From positions 1-10,862 of the forward strand of contig JAQIBO010000217.1 in the NCBI GenBank assembly GCA_027859055.1: 10,862 nt of DNA. The letters are read 5' to 3'. The position numbers and the translations under genes were made by a program. Source of the stretch: Spirochaeta sp. Its GTDB lineage: Bacteria > Spirochaetota > Spirochaetia > DSM-27196 > Alkalispirochaetaceae. The stretch's first letter is position 1. Each line of letters opens with the position of its first letter. Below the pieces are notes generated by a model. It had not been told where the DNA came from. It was given only the letters and a program-made list of their open reading frames with translations, and did not search any database. Of the stretch, positions 1-5,777 are shown piece by piece.

Positions 1-25
1 CCCGTTCCGGTGACTGCCAAAAAGT

Positions 26-117
26 GGCAGGTTTGCCATGGAACACCCGGCAGGTTTACCCCGGAATAGGTGGCAGGTTTATCGCGGAACACCCGGCAGG
101 TTTAGAGCGTAATTCCC
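26..117. repeat. Four 23-bp tandem repeats, probable IS21-family transposon end
   Basis: Four units start at 26, 49, 72 and 95. Each opens with GGCAGGTTT, and the first three continue into a CGGAA- or TGGAA-type segment, with a strict 23-bp period. IS21-family elements carry multiple short terminal repeats of this general form, bound by the IstA transposase. No istA or istB reading frame is visible, so this is either the edge of an element lying to the left or an orphan end. The repeats stop just before the 59-aa gene ends at 121. The family assignment rests on recalled motif similarity. Confidence 0.55.
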
Positions 118-120
118 ACA

Positions 121-300
121 TTATGCTCGATCCCGGAAGGCTTCATTAATAACAACATTGCGAACGTCTGAAGGCGCCGCCATCTGATTCAAGAGCGCTC
201 GGTGCCAGGATGCACCGGCCGGCATGTTTTCAGCAATGAGGCGGTCCAGTCTTTCGATCTCGCGAGAAACCTTGTCTTGGACTTGACCAGTCAGATTCGT
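121..300 (-). CDS. Small conserved-looking protein of unknown function (59 aa) with ACG in place of ATG
   Basis: I do not recognise this family. The frame opens NLTGQVQDKV and continues through a charged stretch (EIERLDRLI) to the C-terminus NEAFRDRA. Its first residues match the start of the 50-aa gene at 1547-1699 (NLTDQVQDTV), which begins with ATG at the equivalent place; here that codon is ACG. The gene overlaps the end of the DUF5615 toxin gene by 10 bases, as expected for a translationally coupled third gene of a DUF433/DUF5615 operon. Either the start is non-canonical and relies on coupling, or one base change has silenced the gene. The protein looks soluble and helical. Confidence 0.45.
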   Translation of the reverse strand, partial: TNLTGQVQDKVSREIERLDRLIAENMPAGASWHRALLNQMAAPSDVRNVVINEAFRDRA

Positions 301-641
301 TGACGGATGCGAACACCGCTTGCCGTAATCACGACGAAAGAGTCCGATAGCTCGTCTATATATCGACGAAAGACGTCAACAACCAGATTGGCCTTCTCTT
401 CGGGCGGCATACCCGACAGTCGCGTCAAAATAACACCGTGATGAGTCCTTCGCTGAAGAAATACGAGTTCACCGAAGTCTTTGTCGGCCGTAAGCAAAAC
501 CGCACCACGGTCACGCGCAATTGACAGTACAACGTCATCGCTTACACCACGGTTCATGGTAGCCACGTCGTAAATATCTACTATCCCGTTGAGAGCTGCT
601 ACAACCTGGCGGTCTACGCTCTCATCTGCTACCAGAATCAT
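291..641 (-). CDS. DUF5615 PIN-like putative ribonuclease toxin
   Basis: This is a 116-residue protein of the DUF5615 family, a PIN-like domain related to Mut7-C nucleases. The N-terminal acidic strand MILVADESVD, the mid-protein SDDVVLSIARDRGAVLLTADKDF and the later HHGVILTRL segment are family hallmarks; the aspartates of ADES and TADKD are the expected metal ligands. Length is normal. It follows the DUF433 gene with a gap of only 3 bases, the usual antitoxin-toxin order for this pair. A TTG immediately upstream could extend it by one residue; ATG at 641 is preferred. It is one of the few toxins here with no visible lesion. RNase activity is inferred from fold. Confidence 0.85.
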   Translation of the reverse strand: MILVADESVDRQVVAALNGIVDIYDVATMNRGVSDDVVLSIARDRGAVLLTADKDFGELVFLQRRTHHGVILTRLSGMPPEEKANLVVDVFRRYIDELSDSFVVITASGVRIRQRI

Positions 642-644
642 CAA

Positions 645-881
645 TTAGACGCCGACGAGGTGTACTACGTCACTTTTGAAAACCAGAGCGGCGTACTTCA
701 ACGCGGTACGTATCTGTTCAGTCGAAATGTGGGGATGTTCCTGTTGAATCTGCTCAATGGACTCTCCGGCAGCTACCTTTTCAAGGATCAACTCTACAGT
801 AATACGAGTCCCACGTATGACAGGTTTACCCATCATTATGTCTGGATCCGACTGTATGAAAGCGTCAATTTCGTTACTCAT
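645..881 (-). CDS. DUF433 antitoxin
   Basis: This 78-aa DUF433 protein has the family signature DPDIMMGKPVIRGTRITVEL at about residues 12-31, followed by the helical LEKVAAGESIEQI and the segment HPHISTEQIRTALKYAA. DUF433 proteins are small winged-helix-like antitoxins usually encoded directly upstream of a DUF5615 toxin, as here. The start at 881 is supported by an AGGAGG ribosome site at 887-892, five bases upstream; longer in-frame starts further upstream have no such support. It would neutralise the 291-641 product and probably repress the operon. Confidence 0.88.
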   Translation of the reverse strand: MSNEIDAFIQSDPDIMMGKPVIRGTRITVELILEKVAAGESIEQIQQEHPHISTEQIRTALKYAALVFKSDVVHLVGV

Positions 882-886
882 ACATA

Positions 887-908
887 CCTCCTCACACCTT
901 AGAGTATA
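887..908 (-). promoter_or_regulatory. Promoter -10 box and strong ribosome site for the DUF433/DUF5615 operon
   Basis: A TATACT hexamer on the minus strand (903-908) sits just upstream of AGGAGG (887-892), giving a short leader. No convincing -35 box lies 16-18 bases further upstream, so the promoter is tentative and may need an activator. The ribosome site is a near-perfect Shine-Dalgarno. Confidence 0.45.
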
Positions 909-1041
909 CCTTGATCTCTCAACTATCGACAGCAGTAGCAAACGTCCGGAAGTGCAAGAAATCCCAATGTGACATCCGAGGAAGACAGGTTCAGGTCGAA
1001 CTGGCGCTCTCGGCCGGCTCCTTGGGTCTGAGCAAGGTGTG

Positions 1042-1062
1042 AGCCCGCCCGCGAGGGGGGCT
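1042..1062. repeat. GC-rich hairpin motif, copy 1
   Basis: AGCCCGCCC, two variable bases, then GAGG and GGGCT form an imperfect hairpin. Nearly the same motif occurs at 9698-9717 in the same orientation. Here it lies just past the end of the broken RelE/ParE-like toxin, so it may be a relic terminator, but it lacks a clear T-tract. The surrounding 909-1080 holds no credible gene. Confidence 0.4.
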
Positions 1063-1080
1063 GACCAGTTCAACACAGAC

Positions 1081-1282
1081 CTATTCTGGTTCCGAAGAAA
1101 GCCTCAACTTGGAATAACCGGAACTCTTCTTGTCTTCAGGATGGGGTTCGATTCCAAGTATGACTGCCATACTTTCTTCCCATACCGCCGGGTCAATGGT
1201 GGAATATCATGGCTATTGAGACCGGGGTGGCGTGGGTTGGCTTCCAACGGTGCCATCGCCTTACCCCATTTTGCATACGAGC
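1081..1282 (-). pseudogene. Degraded RelE/ParE-superfamily toxin
   Basis: Immediately after the 78-aa antitoxin, one frame reads AKWGKAMAPLEANPRHPGL and then PLTRRYGKKVW, typical of the N-terminal and central part of RelE/ParE-like toxins. A different frame then supplies a typical C-terminus, ILGIEPHPEDKKSSGYSKL, ending at the stop at 1081. The two parts overlap around 1160-1175, so the middle of the gene has been deleted with a frameshift. The N-terminus also appears short, with no start codon in place. Total length is about 65 codons against roughly 90 or more for the family. It is almost certainly inactive. Confidence 0.7.
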
Positions 1283-1519
1283 TCAGTCCCTGAATCGTGA
1301 TAGATCGGGCGGCTCGCCTGCCACACCCTTATTGAGATTCTCAATCGAGCTATCCATCAACTCAACGGTCCGTGCGGAGATTTCTACCAGTTCCTGCGGG
1401 AGCATTTCTATTCGTCCGTCGGCGTATTCGCGAACATGGTAGTTACGGTACTGCGTGCCGCGGAGGGTCACCCTCCTTTTCGTATCAACACGTGCGTCAT
1501 ATTCTCGTACCGTGCTCAT
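1283..1519 (-). CDS. Antitoxin of a RelE/ParE-type TA pair (78 aa)
   Basis: The protein begins MSTVREYDARVDTKRRVTLR and continues RNYHVREYADGRIEMLPQ, then a helical tail (SARTVELMDSSIENLNKGV) ending PPDLSRFRD. This layout, an AbrB-like N-terminal strand region with a C-terminal toxin-binding helix, matches small antitoxins commonly found before RelE/ParE toxins. The start at 1519 is favoured over a tandem ATG at 1522 because GGAGG lies five bases upstream of it. Its partner directly downstream is broken, so this is an orphan antitoxin. Family placement is by recall of the motif. Confidence 0.7.
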   Translation of the reverse strand: MSTVREYDARVDTKRRVTLRGTQYRNYHVREYADGRIEMLPQELVEISARTVELMDSSIENLNKGVAGEPPDLSRFRD

Positions 1520-1546
1520 CATTGCCTCCGTGGTGGGATATCCCAC

Positions 1547-1699
1547 TCACCGTATAAACGTAACAGACGCTGAGCGCGCAGAGAACCCAATAAGTCCGGC
1601 TTCCCGGAGCCTATCGATGGTGCGAACAGTCGCAACGAGGTTATCCCGTTTTTGGCTCTCGTGAGTGACCGTGTCTTGGACTTGATCAGTCAGATTCAT
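1547..1699 (-). CDS. Small protein of unknown function (50 aa)
   Basis: The gene starts at ATG 1699, with GGAG seven bases upstream, and reads MNLTDQVQDTV, then ESQKRDNLVATVRTIDRLRE, then a C-terminus ending RSASVTFIR. The first ten residues resemble the 59-aa protein at 121-300; the remainder does not. It may therefore be a recombinant or a frameshifted relative. It follows the DUF2283 gene at 1749 by about 50 bases and precedes the 78-aa antitoxin by about 30. No function can be assigned. The frame extends further upstream, but the ribosome site decides for ATG 1699. Confidence 0.45.
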   Translation of the reverse strand: MNLTDQVQDTVTHESQKRDNLVATVRTIDRLREAGLIGFSARSASVTFIR

Positions 1700-1748
1700 G
1701 TTTGTGCTCCACAAACTGCTTGTGGGACCGAAGACGGCGGCCGCACAG

Positions 1749-1955
1749 TCAGGCGGACTGCTTTCCGATCTCGCGGTATACCAATTCCTGGAGCCCGCCC
1801 GATTCCTTGGCGTGCTCAATGGTCATGCTCACGACATTCCCGTGTTCGTCTATGTCCACGTAAAGATTCTCGCTGATCTCTCGCGTTTCAGCTATGGCGT
1901 GATCCGTGAAGTCGATAAGGGCCGTGTCAGTGTCGATGAAGTACCGAATGGTCAT
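1749..1955 (-). CDS. DUF2283 antitoxin-like protein, copy 1
   Basis: This 68-aa DUF2283 protein begins MTIRYFIDTDTALIDF and carries the family's NLYVDIDEHGNVVSMTIEHA strand-loop-strand, followed by a short helix ending REIGKQSA. DUF2283 proteins are usually paired with DUF4258 partners, as at 6966-7411. Here the upstream gene is instead a PemK-like toxin, whose stop overlaps this start in an ATGA junction. It differs from the 6966-7172 copy at only a few residues, and the DNA identity begins at the start codon, so this copy seems to have been transplanted behind a foreign gene. Confidence 0.82.
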   Translation of the reverse strand: MTIRYFIDTDTALIDFTDHAIAETREISENLYVDIDEHGNVVSMTIEHAKESGGLQELVYREIGKQSA

Positions 1956-2276
1956 GCTTCAGTCCGGCCGTTGTGACAACCAACACTTTTGCATACCGCG
2001 GTCCGAATACGATCAAGTGCCACCTCAGATAGCTGTCCGAACCGTCCCAGGGCAACACCGGCATTGACGGTGTAGATTTTGGAGACTCTGACCCAGCTCT
2101 TTTTCGGAAGGGTTCCTTCCATAAAATCCGACTGGGCCAACTCTACTCGATCTCCAATCTCCTGCGTGGAGGAAGTAACCGCAGTACAGACGAAGTCACC
2201 AACCGAATCCTGGTCGCTAAGCACTACCACTGGCCGTCTCTGGGAAAGGAAACACGACATCACCGGCTCGGTACAT
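1952..2276 (-). pseudogene. PemK/MazF-family endoribonuclease toxin, frameshifted
   Basis: The main frame encodes a PemK-like toxin: QRRPVVVLSDQ, then FVCTAVTSSTQE, then GTLPKKSWVRVSKIYTVNAG and a C-terminal helix. These are the substrate-pocket strands and the conserved S-x-x-R-x-x-K-I-Y segment of PemK-type mRNA interferases. The canonical N-terminus, MYRAGDVVFPF from ATG 2276, is in another frame. Removing one C from a CCC run at about 2243-2245 joins the two as VVFPF followed by QRRPVVV. The gene is thus one base from intact. An alternative start at 2284 gives a non-family N-terminus and is unlikely to make active toxin. The C-terminus (GCHNGRTEA) looks foreign and runs into DUF2283. Confidence 0.72.
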
Positions 2277-2475
2277 CGTCCCAAACCTCATCTTCAGGAG
2301 TGCTCCAGACGGAGGTCATGCTGCTTTCTTGGAGGCGTTCCATGACAATGTCTCGCCTGCCGTTTCCACGCCGTTGGGCTACAAAATCGATGAAGTCCAA
2401 AATCTCATCCATCGCCTCATCTGGGACGTTTTCCAAGTGGCTAATTACGGTCTTTCGGTCTGCCATGGCGTTCAT
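2260..2475 (-). CDS. PemI/VapB-like antitoxin (DUF2281-type)
   Basis: The 71-aa product starts MNAMADRKTVISHLENVPDE, continues with a helix (AMDEILDFIDFVAQRR) and ends with an acidic, tryptophan-rich tail, SVWSTPEDEVWDDVPSR. A D-F-I-D-F helix plus W-S-x-P-E-D-E tail is typical of antitoxins preceding PemK- or VapC-type toxins. The toxin start (ATG 2276) lies inside the last codons of this gene, an overlap expected for coupled TA pairs. GTG 2484 and ATG 2463 are alternative starts. A deleted second copy is at 10429-10521. The antitoxin is intact while its toxin is frameshifted. Confidence 0.72.
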   Translation of the reverse strand: MNAMADRKTVISHLENVPDEAMDEILDFIDFVAQRRGNGRRDIVMERLQESSMTSVWSTPEDEVWDDVPSR

Positions 2476-2583
2476 ATTACCCACACACCCCTCAAAGAAT
2501 CTACACTCTTCGCTGCGGTAACGATCTCCCGATTTAGAATATTCCCGTTCATATCTCTATAGACGGCTCAATCAGCCACGCCG

Positions 2584-3201
2584 CCCCACAAAAACACAAA
2601 AATCACTCAAAATAATTCTTCACGCTATACCCAGGATGCATGGTGTCGGTGCGGTCCAGTTGGTCCGCACCTTATCCGTGCAGCAATCCGTCAGGATTGC
2701 GACCAGGCCGCCGTCCTGCAGGTACTTCTCGCGCTCCTGGCCGGCTATTGACGTTGCGTTCCTGTCGCCGCGTTTCTCGCTTCGCTGCGATACGCAGCTT
2801 ATTCGCATCGGCACCATACCGCTGCGGGTGTTTGCGTTCCTCCCTACGGTCCGGTACGCAAACGAGGTACGCAGCTTTTGTCCACCTGCACCAGCACGCG
2901 GCCCGCCTCGCCGAGTACTCCACGGGCGTCCACGCCCACTTCTTTTACACCGCTGTCCTGCCGCTCAACGGTAACGCCCACACGGGAAAAGGAGCATCAG
3001 GGCGTGCCCTCACGCAATGTGCGCCACCAGTTATGGTGCCGTCGCCGCCGACAACTTGGAGTCTTTACTTGCTCTACGCGCCCGGATACCCGGGCACATT
3101 ACTCGCCACTATTTCTTCTTAAGGGCGTCTCCTACAATCTTGTGAATGCTCTCCGACAACTGACGCTTGTCATCATCGGGAAAATAGTGGGGACCCGTAT
3201 C
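2584..3201. repeat. About 600-bp direct repeat, copy A (gmd remnant plus 3' half of the 56-aa gene)
   Basis: This segment is highly similar, with small indels, to 4493-5098. It covers the gmd tail, a 77-bp hairpin-rich insert, decayed gmd sequence, a GCCCGG-ATA-CCCGGGC hairpin (about 3079-3096) and the 3' half of the 56-aa gene. The two copies flank the protease operon as direct repeats, so homologous recombination between them could excise that operon. Confidence 0.8.
2603..3040 (-). pseudogene. gmd pseudogene fragment, copy 1 (C-terminal third)
   Basis: Reading leftwards, pieces of Gmd appear in changing frames: TGGAHCVR (compare the family's ATG-x-x-H-S-V-R-E), then VKEVGVDARGVLGEAGRVLVQVDKS (about 2876-2960; compare the family's GVEEKGID ... 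VDPRYFRP), shown in two parts: VKEVGVDARGVLG and EAGRVLVQVDKS. After degenerate sequence come AGQEREKYLQDGG and finally GYSVKNYFE with a TGA at 2603-2605. The intact gene at the right edge ends in the equivalent GSQEQEKYLQYGG and GYSVKHYFE. A 77-bp insert (2631-2707) splits the last two pieces. Stops and frameshifts exclude function. It lies downstream of the 56-aa gene. Confidence 0.72.
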
Positions 3202-3279
3202 GCGTCGCAACTGCTCGATAAGATGAGCTCCATTGGTCATGACGTCGCTTGGGTCCTTTATCTCATTGTGTCGCTTCAT
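3109..3279 (-). CDS. Small hydrophilic protein of unknown function (56 aa), downstream of the SDH protease
   Basis: An uninterrupted 56-codon frame begins ATG at 3279 behind an excellent ribosome site (GGAGGGGGA, three bases before the start). It reads MKRHNEIKDPSDVMTNGAHL, has GPHYFPDDDKRQLSESIHK in the second half and ends VGDALKKK. It is charged and soluble with no membrane segment. I do not recognise the family. It starts 69 bases after the protease stop, with no terminator between them, so co-transcription is likely. The second half is duplicated at 5004-5103 with the frame conserved there, which argues that it was a real gene in both places. Confidence 0.6.
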   Translation of the reverse strand: MKRHNEIKDPSDVMTNGAHLIEQLRRDTGPHYFPDDDKRQLSESIHKIVGDALKKK

Positions 3280-3348
3280 CTATCCCCCTCCAGGAAAATA
3301 GGTGGCGAAGAAATGATAGTTCTACGTTCGGAGACTGCCGATAGGCTT

Positions 3349-4230
3349 CTACCTGACATTATTCACAACCCGAACGCCATTCTGGTTTTCGACGATTTTC
3401 ACAGCGTTGGTTTGTTGCAGTGTGTGGCTGAATGCGTGATGGAGAGTAACTACCAGCTCTTGTAGCTCCTGGTCATTCTCCAAGGCGCTGATGGTGAGAC
3501 CGGCTTCCCGAGCCTCGGCGATACCAATATGCCGCTCATGGGCAAAGTGTGTGTTCCGGCTTGAGAGAAACTCTACCGTGCGGCCCGCCTGTACCTCGCC
3601 GTTCTCGTCGTCTCGAAACATTCCTTCAGTCAGCCATGCGGCAGTTGTTCGCTCCGACCACTCAATTGCTTTCTGGCACGTATCGATAAACGACGGCGGA
3701 TACTTCTCGAGAATCGCTTTCCATACCAGGTATGAGCCTTGGTCTTCTGCAATCTCCCGCTTCGCGCGGTCAAACTCCTCAATTACACCTTTTGCCGCGA
3801 CACCATTGAGCTGTGGGTCAATCGGGCCGAGACTTGAGTGCTTTCCCAAGTGTATTCGTCGGCTACTGCACGCGATCATCGTGCCCGCGGACATCGCTAT
3901 TTGAGGTACAAACACTTCGATATCGCCGGAGAACATCTCCAGGAGATACGTTACCAGCGCTTCCGTAGCGGCAATCCCTCCACCCGGGGTATGCAGGATC
4001 AGATCTAGTCCCTTCTCTCGGTCCATTCCGTGAATGGTTGCCATGAAAGACTGGGTGTCCAGATCGTTGATGCTGCTGTCTAGTTGGTTCTTGTGCAGAA
4101 ACGACGAGTAGTAGGCAATGACATTGCGTCCACGATAATCCGACAAATCGGAGAGATATCGCGTCCGAACACTGTCAAACTGGTTCGGAGCTGTCTGGAT
4201 TTCCTGAATGACTTCTTGCCACGTGCCCAT
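3349..4230 (-). CDS. SDH-family Clp-fold serine protease
   Basis: This 293-aa protein matches the SDH_sah/SppA-like branch of Clp-fold serine peptidases. LDLILHTPGGG (residues 75-85) forms the oxyanion-hole strand. Ser114 in IAMSAGTMIA is the predicted nucleophile, and HSSLGPIDPQ (131-140) is the conserved segment after it. The N-terminus has a YYSSFL motif typical of the family. There is no signal peptide or transmembrane helix, unlike SppA, so it is probably cytoplasmic. Length is normal. It begins seven bases after a 65-aa gene and is followed by the 56-aa gene, forming a likely three-gene operon. Such proteases often occur in accessory regions; the target is unknown. Confidence 0.85.
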   Translation of the reverse strand: MGTWQEVIQEIQTAPNQFDSVRTRYLSDLSDYRGRNVIAYYSSFLHKNQLDSSINDLDTQSFMATIHGMDREKGLDLILHTPGGGIAATEALVTYLLEMFSGDIEVFVPQIAMSAGTMIACSSRRIHLGKHSSLGPIDPQLNGVAAKGVIEEFDRAKREIAEDQGSYLVWKAILEKYPPSFIDTCQKAIEWSERTTAAWLTEGMFRDDENGEVQAGRTVEFLSSRNTHFAHERHIGIAEAREAGLTISALENDQELQELVVTLHHAFSHTLQQTNAVKIVENQNGVRVVNNVR

Positions 4231-4236
4231 ATCACT

Positions 4237-4434
4237 CTATTCTTGTTTGGCCGTATGGGTGTCGAGGGTAGTTCTCGTCCTTTTATCCTGAGGATGAAAG
4301 CCGTACCGCCACGCGTACTCTTCGAACGAACGCGGCGGTTCGTTTGTCACCGTCGGAATTCCAAGTCGATCGTATAATTCTTCGATCTCTTGTAGCGTGA
4401 CTTTTCGTTTGCGTTCCTTCGCGTCAGTAGCCAT
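4237..4434 (-). CDS. Small protein upstream of the SDH protease (65 aa, unknown)
   Basis: The frame starts ATG 4434 with GGAGAGGA about three bases upstream. It reads MATDAKERKRKVTLQEIEEL, then a Y-D-R-L-G-I-P-T segment, then PPRSFEEYAWRYGF and a basic tail. It is strongly charged and soluble. The stop is seven bases before the protease start, so the two are almost certainly translated from one message. The compact, charged composition would fit a regulator, adaptor or antitoxin-like partner for the protease, but this is inference; no family was recognised. Confidence 0.65.
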   Translation of the reverse strand: MATDAKERKRKVTLQEIEELYDRLGIPTVTNEPPRSFEEYAWRYGFHPQDKRTRTTLDTHTAKQE

Positions 4435-4492
4435 AGTTCCTCTCCTCGAAAAAGATATCTATATCCTTTATACACCGGCAATCGGGCTGTTG

Positions 4493-5098
4493 CTTCACGA
4501 AAACCCAAAACTCACTCAAAATAATTCTTCACACTATACCCAGGATGATTGGTGTCGGTGCGGTCCAGTTGGTCCGCACCTTATCCGTGCAGCAATCCGT
4601 CAGGATTGCGACCAGGCCGCCGTCCTGCAGGTACTTCTCGCGCTCCTGGGCGGCCATTGACGTTGCGTTCCTGTCGCCGCGTTTCTCGCTTCGCTGCGAT
4701 ACGCAGCTTATTCGCATCGGCACCATGCCGCTGCAGGTGTTCGCGTTCCTCACTTCGTTCCGGTACGCAAACGAGGTACGCAGCTTTTGTCCACCTGCAC
4801 CAGGACGCGTCCCGCCTCGCCGAGGACACCTTTGGCGTCCACGCCCCACTTCTTTTACACCGCTGCCCTGCCACTGGACGGTCACGCCAACACGGGCAAA
4901 GGAGCATCAGGGCGTGCCTCCAGTTATGGTACCGTCTTGCCGCGGACGACTTGGAGTCTTTACCTGCCCCGCGCGGCTTGATACCCGGGCACATTACTGG
5001 CGACTATTTCTTCTTAAGGGCGTCCCCCACAATCTTGTGAATGCTCTCCGACAACTGACGCTTGTCGTTATCCGAAAAATAATGGGGAACCGTGTCGC
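4493..5098. repeat. About 600-bp direct repeat, copy B
   Basis: Counterpart of 2584-3201. The 77-bp insert occupies 4540-4616 and includes the GGTGCGG/CCGCACC hairpin (4557-4580). Compared with copy A it lacks a stretch near 4918, and its 56-aa gene part is truncated. Copy B is followed on its left by the 65-aa/protease/56-aa operon, whereas copy A is followed by the PemI/PemK-like pair. Confidence 0.8.
4512..4935 (-). pseudogene. gmd pseudogene fragment, copy 2 (C-terminal third)
   Basis: Here the Gmd piece is slightly better preserved: FARVGVTVQWQGSGVKEVG in one frame, then GVDAKGVLGEAGRVLVQVD after a one-base shift (about 4784-4890). Further on come AAQEREKYLQDGG and GYSVKNYFE with TGA at 4512-4514. 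The 77-bp insert separates the last two pieces, exactly as in copy 1, so the copies descend from one already-damaged ancestor. The segment between the VQVD and AAQERE pieces contains two related short palindromic units (CTGCGTA...CGAAG-GAG) rather than Gmd sequence. Confidence 0.72.
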
Positions 5099-5103
5099 TT
5101 CAT
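5004..5103 (-). pseudogene. Truncated copy of the 56-aa gene
   Basis: The 3' half matches the gene at 3109-3279, reading PHYFSDNDKRQLSESIHKIV and ending GDALKKK. The start ATGAAGCGACAC is also retained, but about 70 bases between it and the conserved half are missing. The deletion joins two similar GCGAC-A/G-C motifs and puts the start out of frame, so no full product can be made. The next 57 bases to the AbiEii stop hold nothing recognisable. Confidence 0.65.
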
Positions 5104-5160
5104 CGACGTTAAATTTACCAGGGATTCGGCCATGCTCGCAAGGTAGGCCCGTCATTTCGG

Positions 5161-5739
5161 CTAGAAATGGTCTATCGATTGATACCAGTAATAGAACGCT
5201 TCCGGGTTGGTTTTTTTGAGCTTGTTCAATTTGCTGTAGGCGTGGTCGTTAATTGTGAGATCACCGATGGAAGCGGGATCTTCAAATCGAGTTATCGGGA
5301 CGGTTTGTCCGTTTAGCACCAGGACAGCGAGGTATGCAGCGCGAGCGGCGTGGGTGATGGCTTTTGCAGTTGTATACGTCTCGGAAAACACAAAGGATTT
5401 CAGTTTTTTAATTCCGGATAGAAGCTCTTTCGCCCTGCCCTGTCCCAGCGTTCCCTGGGTGGATATTGTCAAGGCAGTATCGATAAGTTCGCGTGCTACT
5501 TCGGTGTAGGTGATTTGCAGCCCACGATTCTGAATTTCCCGGGAAGCGACCGCTTTGAAAGAATCCGAGATCGTTTGCGGTGATACAGCACTGTCGAAAA
5601 GGGTGCCGATATCGTACAACTGCTTCGCAATCTCCAAGGACATGTTTTTGGTTCCCCGTAGGTAGGGTATTCCGGTCGTTTCCGGCGCAAACGCGGTCAT
5701 CTTGTCACCGATCAGACCCTCAACAGTAGGTGACTTCAC
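5161..5739 (-). pseudogene. abiEii: AbiEii/AbiGii-family toxin lacking its nucleotidyltransferase N-terminal half
   Basis: The 192-codon frame carries the conserved middle and C-terminal part of type IV TA AbiEii-like proteins: SPTVEGLIGDKMTAFAPETT, then SLEIAKQLYDIGTLFDSAV, then a long helical region ending FYYWYQSIDHF. Family members are about 270-300 residues and begin with a nucleotidyltransferase domain containing a GGTSL-type motif and an acidic D-x-D; both are absent. The frame stays open rightwards into the end of abiEi without any such motif, so about 100 residues were deleted at the junction. The first start is GTG 5739. It cannot act as a nucleotidyltransferase. Confidence 0.72.
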
Positions 5740-5777
5740 GGTTACTGTCGGTGTCGTTGAATCAAGAAACGGTCCGG

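Noticed and set aside
26..117. CRISPR array
   Set aside because: The 23-bp period has short, partly conserved inter-repeat sequence rather than unique spacers of about 30 bp, and no cas gene is present; an IS21-type end fits better.
882..1076. N-terminal extension of the DUF433 gene at 645
   Set aside because: The extension is not DUF433-like and crosses the promoter; the AGGAGG site at 887-892 decides for the start at 881.
2878..3465. 195-codon plus-strand open frame
   Set aside because: Antisense to gmd sequence, the 56-aa gene and the protease C-terminus; composition (T, S, R, P-rich) is that of a shadow frame.
4545..5219. 224-codon plus-strand open frame
   Set aside because: It runs antisense through the gmd remnant, the 56-aa pseudogene and into AbiEii, with low-complexity residues and no ribosome site; the minus-strand reading gives recognisable protein pieces.
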